From: an uncultured Muribaculaceae bacterium
Lineage (GTDB): Bacteria > Bacteroidota > Bacteroidia > Bacteroidales > Muribaculaceae
DNA: 22,050 nucleotides
NCBI GenBank assembly: GCA_947173755.1
Contig: CAMWGM010000004.1
Span: 1 to 22,050, forward strand
Direction of reading: 5' to 3'
The notes under the pieces were generated by a model. That model was given only the letters and a program-made list of their open reading frames with translations, did not search any database and had not been told where the DNA came from. Both the position numbers and the translations under genes were made by a program. This document shows positions 13,211-21,155 of the stretch, piece after piece. The stretch's first letter is position 1. Every line of letters starts with the position of its first letter.

Positions 13211-13801
13211 TCAGACTGCGAGTTGGATGTTGTGCTTGGCGGCGAGGCGACGCATGTTGAGAATAGCGTAACGCATGCGGCCGAGGGCGGTGTTGATGCT
13301 GACGGAAGTAGCGTCGGCAATCTCCTTGAACGACATGTTGCGGTAGTAGCGCATGATGAGCACCTCGCGCTGGGGATCGGGGAGGGCCATGACGATGCGG
13401 CGGACGTCGTCGTTGATCTGCAGTGAGACAAGGCGGTCTTCAACCGTTTCGTCCGTGAGGTCACGGCGGTTGAGCAGGTCGGCATCGGTTTCGTCAGTCG
13501 AGACGACGTTTTCAACGCGCTCCTGACGATAGTGGTCGATAATCAGATTGTGAGCGATTCTGAGAAGCCAGGCCGAGAATTTGCCACACTCGGAGTAGCC
13601 TCCCTGACGGATGGTCGTGATAACCTTCATGAAAGTTTCCTGAAAGATGTCATCGGCCAGCTCTTTACTCTTTACGATATGAAAGATATAACTGAACAGC
13701 TTCTGCTGGTGACGTTCCAGCAGGGTGTCAAATGCCTCGTTGTTGTTATTGGCATAAGCTGCGACCAGTTCACGATCGGTGAGCTTAGTCAGTTGTTCCA
13801 T
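13211..13801 (-). CDS. ECF-type RNA polymerase sigma factor
   Basis: This 196-residue sigma-70 family group 4 protein has region 2 at about residues 25-95 (FQETFMKVI and the FSAWLLRIAHNLIIDHYR segment) and region 4 at about 130-185 (LPDPQREVLIMRYYRNMSFKEIADATSVSINTALGRMRYA, a helix-turn-helix contacting the -35 region). It redirects RNA polymerase to a specific regulon. No anti-sigma factor gene is adjacent on either side, unlike the usual FecI/FecR layout. The downstream porin gene, 29 nt away, is a likely co-transcribed partner. A good housekeeping promoter lies 96-127 nt upstream. Confidence 0.93.
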   Translation of the reverse strand: MEQLTKLTDRELVAAYANNNNEAFDTLLERHQQKLFSYIFHIVKSKELADDIFQETFMKVITTIRQGGYSECGKFSAWLLRIAHNLIIDHYRQERVENVVSTDETDADLLNRRDLTDETVEDRLVSLQINDDVRRIVMALPDPQREVLIMRYYRNMSFKEIADATSVSINTALGRMRYAILNMRRLAAKHNIQLAV

Positions 13802-13896
13802 TCTATTCTTAAGGGATTGGTTAGAGTAGAATTTATCAATAGGCTGTTATTCAGTAAAAATGATTTAATAAAATACTAACTGTGTAATTTGGAATG

Positions 13897-13928
13897 CAAA
13901 AATAATAAAATAATGTGACACTGACAAA
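13897..13928 (-). promoter_or_regulatory. Promoter of the sigma factor/porin unit
   Basis: On the minus strand TTTG (13928-13925), a 20-nt spacer and TATTTTTG (13904-13897) match the consensus exactly. The leader would be about 90 nt. The remaining part of the 13802-14160 gap is AT-rich and shows no further gene. Confidence 0.65.
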
Positions 13929-14086
13929 AATTTCACAAACTTTAACCCCTCCTACACAATAAACCGGAACGGCTGTTGAAAACTCGCTCCCCGGGCGTAA
14001 GAAAGGACTGAAAAAAGTGTAAGTCAGAGGTGGATGCGAACATCATTTTTGGAATTTTTTCACAATAGGCATTCAGAATTTTTTCT

Positions 14087-14094
14087 TAACTTTG
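14087..14094 (+). promoter_or_regulatory. -7 box upstream of the malic enzyme gene
   Basis: TAACTTTG fits TAnnTTTG, 66 nt before the ATG at 14161. No -33 TTTG at the standard 20-21 nt spacing is seen. Confidence 0.5.
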
Positions 14095-14160
14095 CGCATA
14101 TAACTATTAACTATCCCTCCTCCGTTTCAACCAAAAACTAAATAAACAGCCTTCAACGAT

Positions 14161-16437
14161 ATGGCAAAAGTCAGCAAGAAAGAGGCACTGGACTACCATG
14201 AATATCCACGGCCCGGCAAAATTGAAGTGATCCCTACCAAACCCTACGCGACTCAGGCCGACCTCGCGCTGGCCTATTCGCCCGGAGTGGCATATCCCTG
14301 TCTCGAAATCAAAGATCATCCCGACGACGTCTATAAATACACCGACAAGGGCAATCTGGTGGCTGTGATCTCCAACGGTACCGCCGTGCTCGGGCTCGGC
14401 AACATAGGCGCACTTGCAGGCAAGCCCGTGATGGAAGGTAAAGCACTGCTCTTCAAGATATTCGCAGGTCTCGACTGCTTTGATATCGAGGTAGACGAGA
14501 CTGATCCCGAACGTTTCATCCAGGTCGTTAAGGCTCTGGGTCCGACATTCGGAGGCATAAATCTCGAAGACATCAAGGCTCCCGAGTGTTTCGAGATCGA
14601 GACACGCCTGAAAGCGGAGATGAATATTCCCGTGATGCATGACGACCAGCACGGCACCGCCATCATATCGGCCGCAGGTCTGCTGAACGCCCTCGAAATC
14701 CAGGGAAAGAAGATCGAGGACATCCATCTCGTGGTCAACGGAGCAGGTGCGGCCGCAGTGTCGTGCACACGCCTGTATATGGCTCTCGGTGTCAAGAAGG
14801 AAAATGTCGTGATGTGCGACTCGAAGGGTGTCATCACCACCCGTCGCACCGATCTCAACAAACAGAAGGCACAGTTTGCGACCGACCGCGAAATCACTAC
14901 TCTCGCCGAGGCGATGAAGGATGCCGACGTTTTCCTGGGCCTCTCGGTGCGCGATGTGGTCACTCCCGAGATGATCAAGAGTATGGCTCCACGTCCCATC
15001 GTGTTCGCCCTCGCCAATCCCGATCCCGAAATCGCCTACGATCTCGCTGTCTCGACACGTCCTGACCTCATCATGGCCACCGGCCGTTCAGACTTCCCTA
15101 ACCAGATCAACAATGTGCTCGGTTTCCCCTACATCTTCCGCGGCGCTCTCGACTGCGGCGCGTCGGAGATCAACGAGACCATGAAGATCCACGCCGTCCA
15201 TGCTATCGCCGAGATCGCGCGCAAGCCGGTTCCTCCGGTAGTCAATGCCGCCTATGGCCGAGGCGATCTGAAATTCGGCCGTGAATATATCGTCCCGACC
15301 CCCTTCGACCCGCGTCTGCTCACAGCAGTTTCGCCCGCAGTGGCCCGCGGTGCCATGGAGAGCGGTGTTGCCCGCCGTCCCATCACCGACTGGGCGGCCT
15401 ATGACGAGAAACTGCTTCGTCTGAAAGGAAACGACCGCAAGTTCACCCGCCGTCTCAACGAGGCAGCGCGCACCAATCCCAAACGTGTCGTGTTTGCCGA
15501 AGCCAATACCGACAACATGCTCCGCGCAGCCGCACTCGCCGCAGGCGACGGACTCTGTATCCCCATCCTGCTCGGCAACGAAGAGATGCTCCAGAAGCGT
15601 GCCGCACGTCTCGGACTGGACATCTCGCAGATCGAGATCGTCAACCTGCGCCACGACCGCGAGGCACCCCGCCGCGAGAAGTATGCCCGCATGCTCGTCG
15701 AAAAACGTCAGCGCAAGGGCGAGAACTTCGAGAGCGCCCTCGACAAGATGTATGACCGCAACTACTTCGGCATGATGATGGTGGAGAACGGCGACGCCGA
15801 TGCCTTCATCGCCGGCACACGCTCGTCGAGCACCGACACAGGCCGCATAGCCAAGGAAGTGATCGGCATCCGCGAAGGTTTCAACCATTTCGCCTCTATG
15901 CACGTGCTCGAGACCACAAAGGGCACCTACTTCCTGGCCGACACCTCGGTCAACGGTCAGACCGACGAAGACACACTCTATGACATCGCCCGTCTCTCGG
16001 CCGACGCAGTCAAATTCTTCGCCCACGACCCTGTGATGGCCATGGTAAGTTACTCAAACTTCGGTTCGAGTGAAGAGCCTGAATGTCAGGCAGTCCACAA
16101 CGCCGTCGAGCGAATGCAGCAACTCGATCCCGATCTGGCCATCGACGGCGAAATGCAGATCAACTATGCCCTCAACTCGTCGGCACGCGACCGCATCTTC
16201 CCCTTCAACCGTCTTGCAGGCAAGGAGGTCAACACACTCATTTTCCCCAACCTTTCGGCAGCCAATGCCGCTTACCGTCTCATGCTCGAGATGGGAGTGG
16301 GCGAGTCGATCGGCCCGATCCAGATGGGTCTCAACAAACCTATCCACTTCATCAATGTCGATGCCGAAGTGCGCGATATCCTCAATCTTATCGCCATCGC
16401 CGTCATCGACGCCGCCGTGCTCGATCACAAGAAATGA
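14161..16437 (+). CDS. maeB: NADP-dependent malic enzyme with phosphotransacetylase-like domain
   Basis: MaeB oxidatively decarboxylates malate to pyruvate with NADP+, linking C4 acids to pyruvate and NADPH supply in the cytosol. The 758-residue length equals the large MaeB type. The malic enzyme N-domain (about 15-150) shows ALAYSPGVAYPCLEI and the lysine of GKPVMEGKALLFKIFAGLD. The NAD(P)-binding domain (about 160-400) shows MHDDQHGTA and VVNGAGAAAVSC. The C-terminal PTA-like domain (about 425-755) shows VFAEANTDNMLRAA and GMGVGESIGPIQMG-type motifs; in MaeB this domain senses acetyl-CoA and is usually not catalytic. Its own -7 box and a strong terminator make it a single-gene unit. Confidence 0.95.
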   Translation: MAKVSKKEALDYHEYPRPGKIEVIPTKPYATQADLALAYSPGVAYPCLEIKDHPDDVYKYTDKGNLVAVISNGTAVLGLGNIGALAGKPVMEGKALLFKIFAGLDCFDIEVDETDPERFIQVVKALGPTFGGINLEDIKAPECFEIETRLKAEMNIPVMHDDQHGTAIISAAGLLNALEIQGKKIEDIHLVVNGAGAAAVSCTRLYMALGVKKENVVMCDSKGVITTRRTDLNKQKAQFATDREITTLAEAMKDADVFLGLSVRDVVTPEMIKSMAPRPIVFALANPDPEIAYDLAVSTRPDLIMATGRSDFPNQINNVLGFPYIFRGALDCGASEINETMKIHAVHAIAEIARKPVPPVVNAAYGRGDLKFGREYIVPTPFDPRLLTAVSPAVARGAMESGVARRPITDWAAYDEKLLRLKGNDRKFTRRLNEAARTNPKRVVFAEANTDNMLRAAALAAGDGLCIPILLGNEEMLQKRAARLGLDISQIEIVNLRHDREAPRREKYARMLVEKRQRKGENFESALDKMYDRNYFGMMMVENGDADAFIAGTRSSSTDTGRIAKEVIGIREGFNHFASMHVLETTKGTYFLADTSVNGQTDEDTLYDIARLSADAVKFFAHDPVMAMVSYSNFGSSEEPECQAVHNAVERMQQLDPDLAIDGEMQINYALNSSARDRIFPFNRLAGKEVNTLIFPNLSAANAAYRLMLEMGVGESIGPIQMGLNKPIHFINVDAEVRDILNLIAIAVIDAAVLDHKK

Positions 16438-16465
16438 CGGTGTGAAATCTGCCTGAATTTTACTC

Positions 16466-16510
16466 TCTCCCGAAAAAAGTGTCTCTTCAGAGAGCATTTT
16501 TTTCGGGAGA
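16466..16510. terminator. Terminator after maeB
   Basis: A perfect 13-bp stem (16466-16478 with 16498-16510) carries an A-run in its left arm and a T-run in its right arm. The loop holds a small CTCT/AGAG hairpin. It can work on both strands. Confidence 0.75.
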
Positions 16511-16531
16511 ATTGTTATAGTCGTTAGAGTA

Positions 16532-16579
16532 AGAGTATAATTGTCAAGATGTCAATTTGACAAATTGACAATTTACTCT
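16532..16579. promoter_or_regulatory. Nested palindrome upstream of the AsmA-like gene, possible operator
   Basis: GTCAATTTG-A-CAAATTGAC (16551-16569) is a perfect 9-bp palindrome around one base. An outer imperfect inverted repeat, 16532-16547 against 16565-16579 (one extra T), overlaps its right arm. The half-site TTGNCAA/TTGACAA occurs at 16541, 16557 and 16565. It lies 38-85 nt before the ATG of the 16617 gene, a position suited to a regulator-binding site. Confidence 0.4.
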
Positions 16580-16616
16580 TCTAATCTAAAATATAATTCA
16601 TCAATTCTCACGAGAT

Positions 16617-19600
16617 ATGAGCGACGGACAACAGACCAACGACATGCGGAATAGAACGGAAAATAAACCGGCACGAAAATCAGGATGGAAAACATTCTTA
16701 AAGATTTTCGGCTTCACGTTTTGCGGACTGATCGTGTTGCTCCTGACAGTGATCACCGTCGGGGTCAGTTATCTTTCGCCAAAACGACTCACACCGATCA
16801 TCGAGAAAATTGCCAACGAGAATCTCGACGCCGATGTCTCGATCGGGAGCGCAAGGCTGAGTTTCTGGCATACATTTCCCCGTCTGATCGTAGAAATCGA
16901 CTCGCTCAACATCCGTTCGAAGGCTTTCGATAAACTTCCCGATGCTGAACGGAAGGCTCTTCCCGTCTATGCCGACTCGCTTCTGTCGATGCGCGGATTG
17001 CGTGGCGCACTGTCGATCCCCGCATTGCTGAAAGGAGACATCGCGCTCGATTATGTGACGCTCGAGAGCCCGCGCTTCAATTTCGTGCAGGCCACACAGG
17101 GTGTCACGTCGCTCGACATTTTCCCCGGTAATAATAAGACGAAGAATGATAAGTCGTCGGGAAAACTGCCTGACATCTCGGTGGGCAGATTTGAGATAAA
17201 GGATGGTTTTCCGATAAGATATACCTCGATTCCTGATTCGATTGACGCGTCGGTGACACTTACGACGACAGAGGTGGATGGCGAGGGAAATCCGCGTTAC
17301 ATGCTTGACGTCAAGGGTCTGACCTCGGCATCGATTGACGATCTGCATCTGACCGATCTCGCTGTCGGGCTGGCCGGCGAGGTGAAATGGTCGCCGTCGG
17401 AACCCGCAAAGGTCGAACTGGAGGATTTCCGTGTAGCGGTCTCCGACGTTGCGCTCAATGTAAGCACCAAGGCTGACTTCACCGACGCTCCGGTGATAGA
17501 AAGCCTGAAGGTCATACTTCCGCCGACGGCTGCACGTTCGATAGTCGGCCTTATCCCGACTGACATGCAGGGAGAACTGGCCAAGGTGGACGCACGATTC
17601 AATGTGGCATTGGCCGCAGAACTGACATCACCGTTCCGGCTCGGAGTCGACTCGATTCCGTCGGCTCTCGTTTCGATAGAAATTCCCGAGGGACAGGCCA
17701 ATTATGACGGGATGCATCTTTCGACCATCGCCCTCAACGCACAGGCAGCGGTTGACGGCGGCGATCCCGACCGTTCGGTCATTACCGTGAACCGGCTTAA
17801 AGCGATAGGTGAAGGGATCGGGTTTGAAGTGAACGGTACGATAACTTCCCCACTGTCCGATCCCCGTGTCAAAGGAAAATTCAAGGGAGGACTTCGCGCC
17901 CAGCGTCTGCCGAAATCACTTTATGACAATCTTCCGCTGACAGCCCGGGGCGATCTGAAAGCCGATTTCGATTTCGATCTCCGGAAAAGTTTTCTTAAAA
18001 AAGAAAATTTCCACCGCATCAAATTGTCGGGCGACGCAACACTGAAGGAACTCGAGGTGGCGATGGCCGCTATGGGTGTCGACGTCAAAGCGCGCGAAGT
18101 GGCACTCAAGTTAGGAACTTCGTCGAAATTTGTCACGGGTGCGGGAACAGTCGACTCGCTGCTGACCGCATCGCTGACGCTCGACACAATAGACTGCGAG
18201 TTGCCGGGCATGTCGCTCAAGGGAGCCAGAATCAAAGCCGGTGTAGGCATGAAAAATGTGTCGACCTCTTCCGATACTACTCTCATCAATCCGATCGGAG
18301 CACGGTTGGTTGCTGACAGGGTGATATTCTCAACCTCGGCTGAGGATTCGATGCACCTGCGTCTGCGCAACGCGACAATCGGTGCCTCGGTGAGAAGATA
18401 CAAAGGTGACGCACGTCAGCCGCAGATGACTCTGCATGTCTCGACGGAGCGCGCTTTCTATGGCGACAATAGTGTGAAGGCAATTGCGGGTAAAGCCCTT
18501 CTGCACACGACAATCCATCCCAAGGCACAACGTGTGCGCCCGAAAAATGATATCGATTCGGCGGTTCGGGCCGCCCGAAGAGCCGCCCGAAGGCAGACCG
18601 ACTCGATAGCACGTGCCAACGGACAGGTGCTCGATATGGGGGTCGACGGTTCACTGGCGGCTCTGATGAGAAAATGGAATGCGGCGGGAACGCTACGGGC
18701 TGACCGGCTCGGACTCTACACCCATGCTTTCCCGCTTCGCACGCGCCTGAGCAGTCTGCGGATGGACTTCACAAGCGACTCGATCACTATGCATGACACC
18801 GACCTCCGTCTCGGCCGAAGCAACTTCAATGTCAATGGCACGATCTCCAACCTTACCCGTGCCCTGACTTCCCGCTCAGGAAGGCAGCAACTGAAGGCGC
18901 GACTGACTCTTGATGCCGACACTATCGACGTCAACCAACTGACAGAGGCGATATTTGCCGGAGCCGCCTATGCGGAGACCCACAGTCTCCCTGTCGGCCC
19001 GATGCCGGCCGATGAGACCGAAAACGAGGCAGCCCTTGAAGCGTCGGTGACTTCGGGCAAGACCGATTCGATGGCCGTATTCGTCGTACCGTCGAACATC
19101 GATGCCGAACTCAAGGTGACGGCGCGCGACATAGCTTACAGCAACCTTGATTTCAGAAATTTCAAGGGGACGGTGACAGTGCTCAACGGCGCCATACGCC
19201 TCTCTGATCTGAAAGCATCCTCAGATGTGGGCTCGATCGGACTGACCGCCCTCTATTCGGCTCCGGTGCGGACAGATGCATCGTTTGCCTTCGGACTTAA
19301 CGTGCAAGACTTCCGTCTGGCGCAGTTCATGAATCTCGTCCCGGCGGTCGACTCGATCATGCCGCTTCTCAACGGCATCTCCGGCCGGATCAACGCGCGC
19401 ATGGCCGCCACCACCGACATCGACTCGGCCATGAACATTGATCTGCCCACTCTGCGCGCCGCTCTCAACATCCGCGGCGACTCGCTTGTGCTTATCGACG
19501 AGGATGTCTATAACAAGATCGGCAAATGGCTGATGTTCAAGGACCGCAAGCACAATGTAATAGACTCGATGAGTGTCGAAATGGTCGTCGAGAACTCTAC

Positions 19601-20006
19601 GCTACGTCTCTTTCCCTTCAAATTCAATCTTGACCGATATAAACTCGGAGTGATGGGCACCAACGACATGGCGCTCAACCTCAACTATCATATCGCCGTG
19701 CTGAAATCGCCGATCCCGTTCAAATTCGGCATCAACATCAAAGGTACTCCCGATAAAATGAAGATCTCGCTCGGCAAAGCCCGATTCAACGAGAAAAACA
19801 TGCCTGCGGCCTACCAGATAGCCGACACCACCCGAATCAACCTCGTGCGCGAGATAGCCAACATATTCCGCCGCGGTGTCGAGGGCTCGAAGGTCGGTCC
19901 GCTCAGACTGACACCATCGGCTCCGATGCCCGAGATCCCCGCCGCGGCCGACACTCTCTCCTCTGCCGACTCACTTTATTTCAAACAGCAAGGACTCCAA
20001 TTCTAA
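16617..20006 (+). CDS. AsmA-like envelope protein (large)
   Basis: This 1129-residue protein has a basic cytoplasmic start, one membrane helix (about 31-53) and a long periplasmic body of repeating beta strands. The AsmA-type N-terminal signature is present (LSPKRLTPIIEKIANENLDADVSIGSARLSFWHTFPRLIVEIDSL), and an AsmA_2-like C-terminal region spans about 850-1090. AsmA-like proteins form long hydrophobic grooves implicated in phospholipid transfer to the outer membrane and in outer-membrane biogenesis. Residues about 641-675 form an unusual charged insert rich in Arg and Ala (VRAARRAARRQTD), encoded by a 12-bp tandem duplication at 18570-18593. A Met at residue 10 is an alternative start. It heads a three-gene operon with 3-nt gaps. 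Confidence 0.88.
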   Translation: MSDGQQTNDMRNRTENKPARKSGWKTFLKIFGFTFCGLIVLLLTVITVGVSYLSPKRLTPIIEKIANENLDADVSIGSARLSFWHTFPRLIVEIDSLNIRSKAFDKLPDAERKALPVYADSLLSMRGLRGALSIPALLKGDIALDYVTLESPRFNFVQATQGVTSLDIFPGNNKTKNDKSSGKLPDISVGRFEIKDGFPIRYTSIPDSIDASVTLTTTEVDGEGNPRYMLDVKGLTSASIDDLHLTDLAVGLAGEVKWSPSEPAKVELEDFRVAVSDVALNVSTKADFTDAPVIESLKVILPPTAARSIVGLIPTDMQGELAKVDARFNVALAAELTSPFRLGVDSIPSALVSIEIPEGQANYDGMHLSTIALNAQAAVDGGDPDRSVITVNRLKAIGEGIGFEVNGTITSPLSDPRVKGKFKGGLRAQRLPKSLYDNLPLTARGDLKADFDFDLRKSFLKKENFHRIKLSGDATLKELEVAMAAMGVDVKAREVALKLGTSSKFVTGAGTVDSLLTASLTLDTIDCELPGMSLKGARIKAGVGMKNVSTSSDTTLINPIGARLVADRVIFSTSAEDSMHLRLRNATIGASVRRYKGDARQPQMTLHVSTERAFYGDNSVKAIAGKALLHTTIHPKAQRVRPKNDIDSAVRAARRAARRQTDSIARANGQVLDMGVDGSLAALMRKWNAAGTLRADRLGLYTHAFPLRTRLSSLRMDFTSDSITMHDTDLRLGRSNFNVNGTISNLTRALTSRSGRQQLKARLTLDADTIDVNQLTEAIFAGAAYAETHSLPVGPMPADETENEAALEASVTSGKTDSMAVFVVPSNIDAELKVTARDIAYSNLDFRNFKGTVTVLNGAIRLSDLKASSDVGSIGLTALYSAPVRTDASFAFGLNVQDFRLAQFMNLVPAVDSIMPLLNGISGRINARMAATTDIDSAMNIDLPTLRAALNIRGDSLVLIDEDVYNKIGKWLMFKDRKHNVIDSMSVEMVVENSTLRLFPFKFNLDRYKLGVMGTNDMALNLNYHIAVLKSPIPFKFGINIKGTPDKMKISLGKARFNEKNMPAAYQIADTTRINLVREIANIFRRGVEGSKVGPLRLTPSAPMPEIPAAADTLSSADSLYFKQQGLQF

Positions 20007-20009
20007 AGA

Positions 20010-20765
20010 ATGACCGAATCTCTATCATCAGACATCAGACGCTTCCTGGAGCGTCATCATTACACACGTGTCACACCCCGCGCCGCCCTGATCGACATGG
20101 ATGGCACACTATATGACTCGATGGTCAACCATACGGCCGCATGGCATCGCATGATCTCGGAAGAGGGGATACCATGCACGCGCGACGAGTTCTATCTCTA
20201 CGAAGGTCGCACAGGCGCATCAACCATCAACCTTCTGTTCCGCAGAGCATTCGGCCGTGACGCCACAAAAGAGGAGATCGACCGGCTCTACAAGCGCAAG
20301 ACGCAATATTTTGTTGAACTTCCTCCGGTCAACGTAATGCCTGGCGCTCAGAGAATGGTTGCCGAACTGGCACGCATGGGCATCACGCGTGTGCTTGTCA
20401 CCGGATCGGGACAAAGTTCGCTCATCTCACGTCTTGACACCGATTTCCCCGACATGTTTCCCTCCGACCTTCGCATCACGTCTCGCGACGTTACGAAAGG
20501 GAAGCCAAATCCTGAGCCATACATACGCGCCATGCAACTGGCACGCGTAAGTCCGTCGGCCTCGATCGTGATCGAGAACGCACCGCTCGGTTGCGAGGCA
20601 GGCGACCGTGCGGGAGCGTTCACCATCGGTGTGACCACCGGCCCCATCCCGGCCAAAGAATTGAGAGACGCGGGCGCGGCAATCGTGGTTGACTCGATGC
20701 CGGCACTGGCCAACATGCTACCTGCGCTCATACTCGCACTCATGACCACATCGATCGACGGCTGA
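20010..20765 (+). CDS. HAD-superfamily phosphatase or phosphomutase (beta-PGM-like)
   Basis: This 251-residue protein has HAD motif I D29-M-D-G-T (D29 nucleophile, D31 acid/base), a C1-type helical cap (about 45-110), motif II VTGSG near 130, motif III lysine in KGKPNPEPY near 166-174, and motif IV IENAPLG near 189-195. Such enzymes remove or transfer phosphate from sugar phosphates or similar small metabolites; the substrate is unknown. Motif IV has EN in place of the more common ED/DD, which is frequent in this subgroup. It starts 3 nt after the AsmA-like stop and ends 3 nt before the next gene. Confidence 0.9.
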   Translation: MTESLSSDIRRFLERHHYTRVTPRAALIDMDGTLYDSMVNHTAAWHRMISEEGIPCTRDEFYLYEGRTGASTINLLFRRAFGRDATKEEIDRLYKRKTQYFVELPPVNVMPGAQRMVAELARMGITRVLVTGSGQSSLISRLDTDFPDMFPSDLRITSRDVTKGKPNPEPYIRAMQLARVSPSASIVIENAPLGCEAGDRAGAFTIGVTTGPIPAKELRDAGAAIVVDSMPALANMLPALILALMTTSIDG

Positions 20766-20768
20766 AGA

Positions 20769-21092
20769 ATGGATGTGATTGTCAATCCTCCCCGCGGGCA
20801 GTGGGACAACCTGATCAGCACCCGGCGCAGACTTGTCGGCGATGATGATGACCGTGGGGAAGCGGCCCGGTGGATGATTTCGACCATGCTCTCCAATGGA
20901 GAGGGTGTCAATGTCGTCACGACCGACGCGATGATAGCCCTCGAAATCGGAGGCGAACTCGAAGAGGCTCTCAACCGACTGAATTCTGACGAGCGTAGCA
21001 AGATGATGCCGCTTCTTTCAAAAACACGCATCATCGTCCTAAGCGACCCGGTCGAGCGTGAGGAGTTTCTGCAGAAAGATCCCGCGCAATAA
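20769..21092 (+). CDS. Hypothetical protein, 107 aa
   Basis: ATG 20769 lies 3 nt after the HAD gene stop and the frame ends at TAA 21092, followed at once by a terminator, so it is the last gene of the AsmA/HAD operon. The protein is mixed alpha/beta and acidic in places (GDDDDRGEAA). It begins MDVIVNPPRGQWDNLISTRR and contains hydrophobic strand-like segments (VNVVTTDAMIALEI, RIIVLS). No signal peptide, membrane helix or known motif is visible. Family not recognised; its codon usage looks like its neighbours, so it is probably real. Confidence 0.7.
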   Translation: MDVIVNPPRGQWDNLISTRRRLVGDDDDRGEAARWMISTMLSNGEGVNVVTTDAMIALEIGGELEEALNRLNSDERSKMMPLLSKTRIIVLSDPVEREEFLQKDPAQ

Positions 21093-21100
21093 GGAAAACC

Positions 21101-21137
21101 GAGCCCCGGAAGTTGGGTGAGACAACTTCCGGGGCTC
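21101..21137. terminator. Bidirectional terminator between convergent genes
   Basis: A perfect 15-bp stem (21101-21115 with 21123-21137) has a 7-nt loop. On the minus strand it is followed by GGTTTTCC. It serves the HAD/hypothetical operon on one side and the protease gene on the other. Confidence 0.85.
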
Positions 21138-21155
21138 TCAAAGTTCTACCTTAGG

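Noticed and set aside
15088..16026. 312-codon minus-strand frame opposite maeB
   Set aside because: Shadow of the malic enzyme/PTA gene; no domain recognisable.
16541..16571. CRISPR-like repeated TTGACAA units
   Set aside because: Half-sites are 7 nt, overlap each other and have no spacers; a palindromic operator explains them better.
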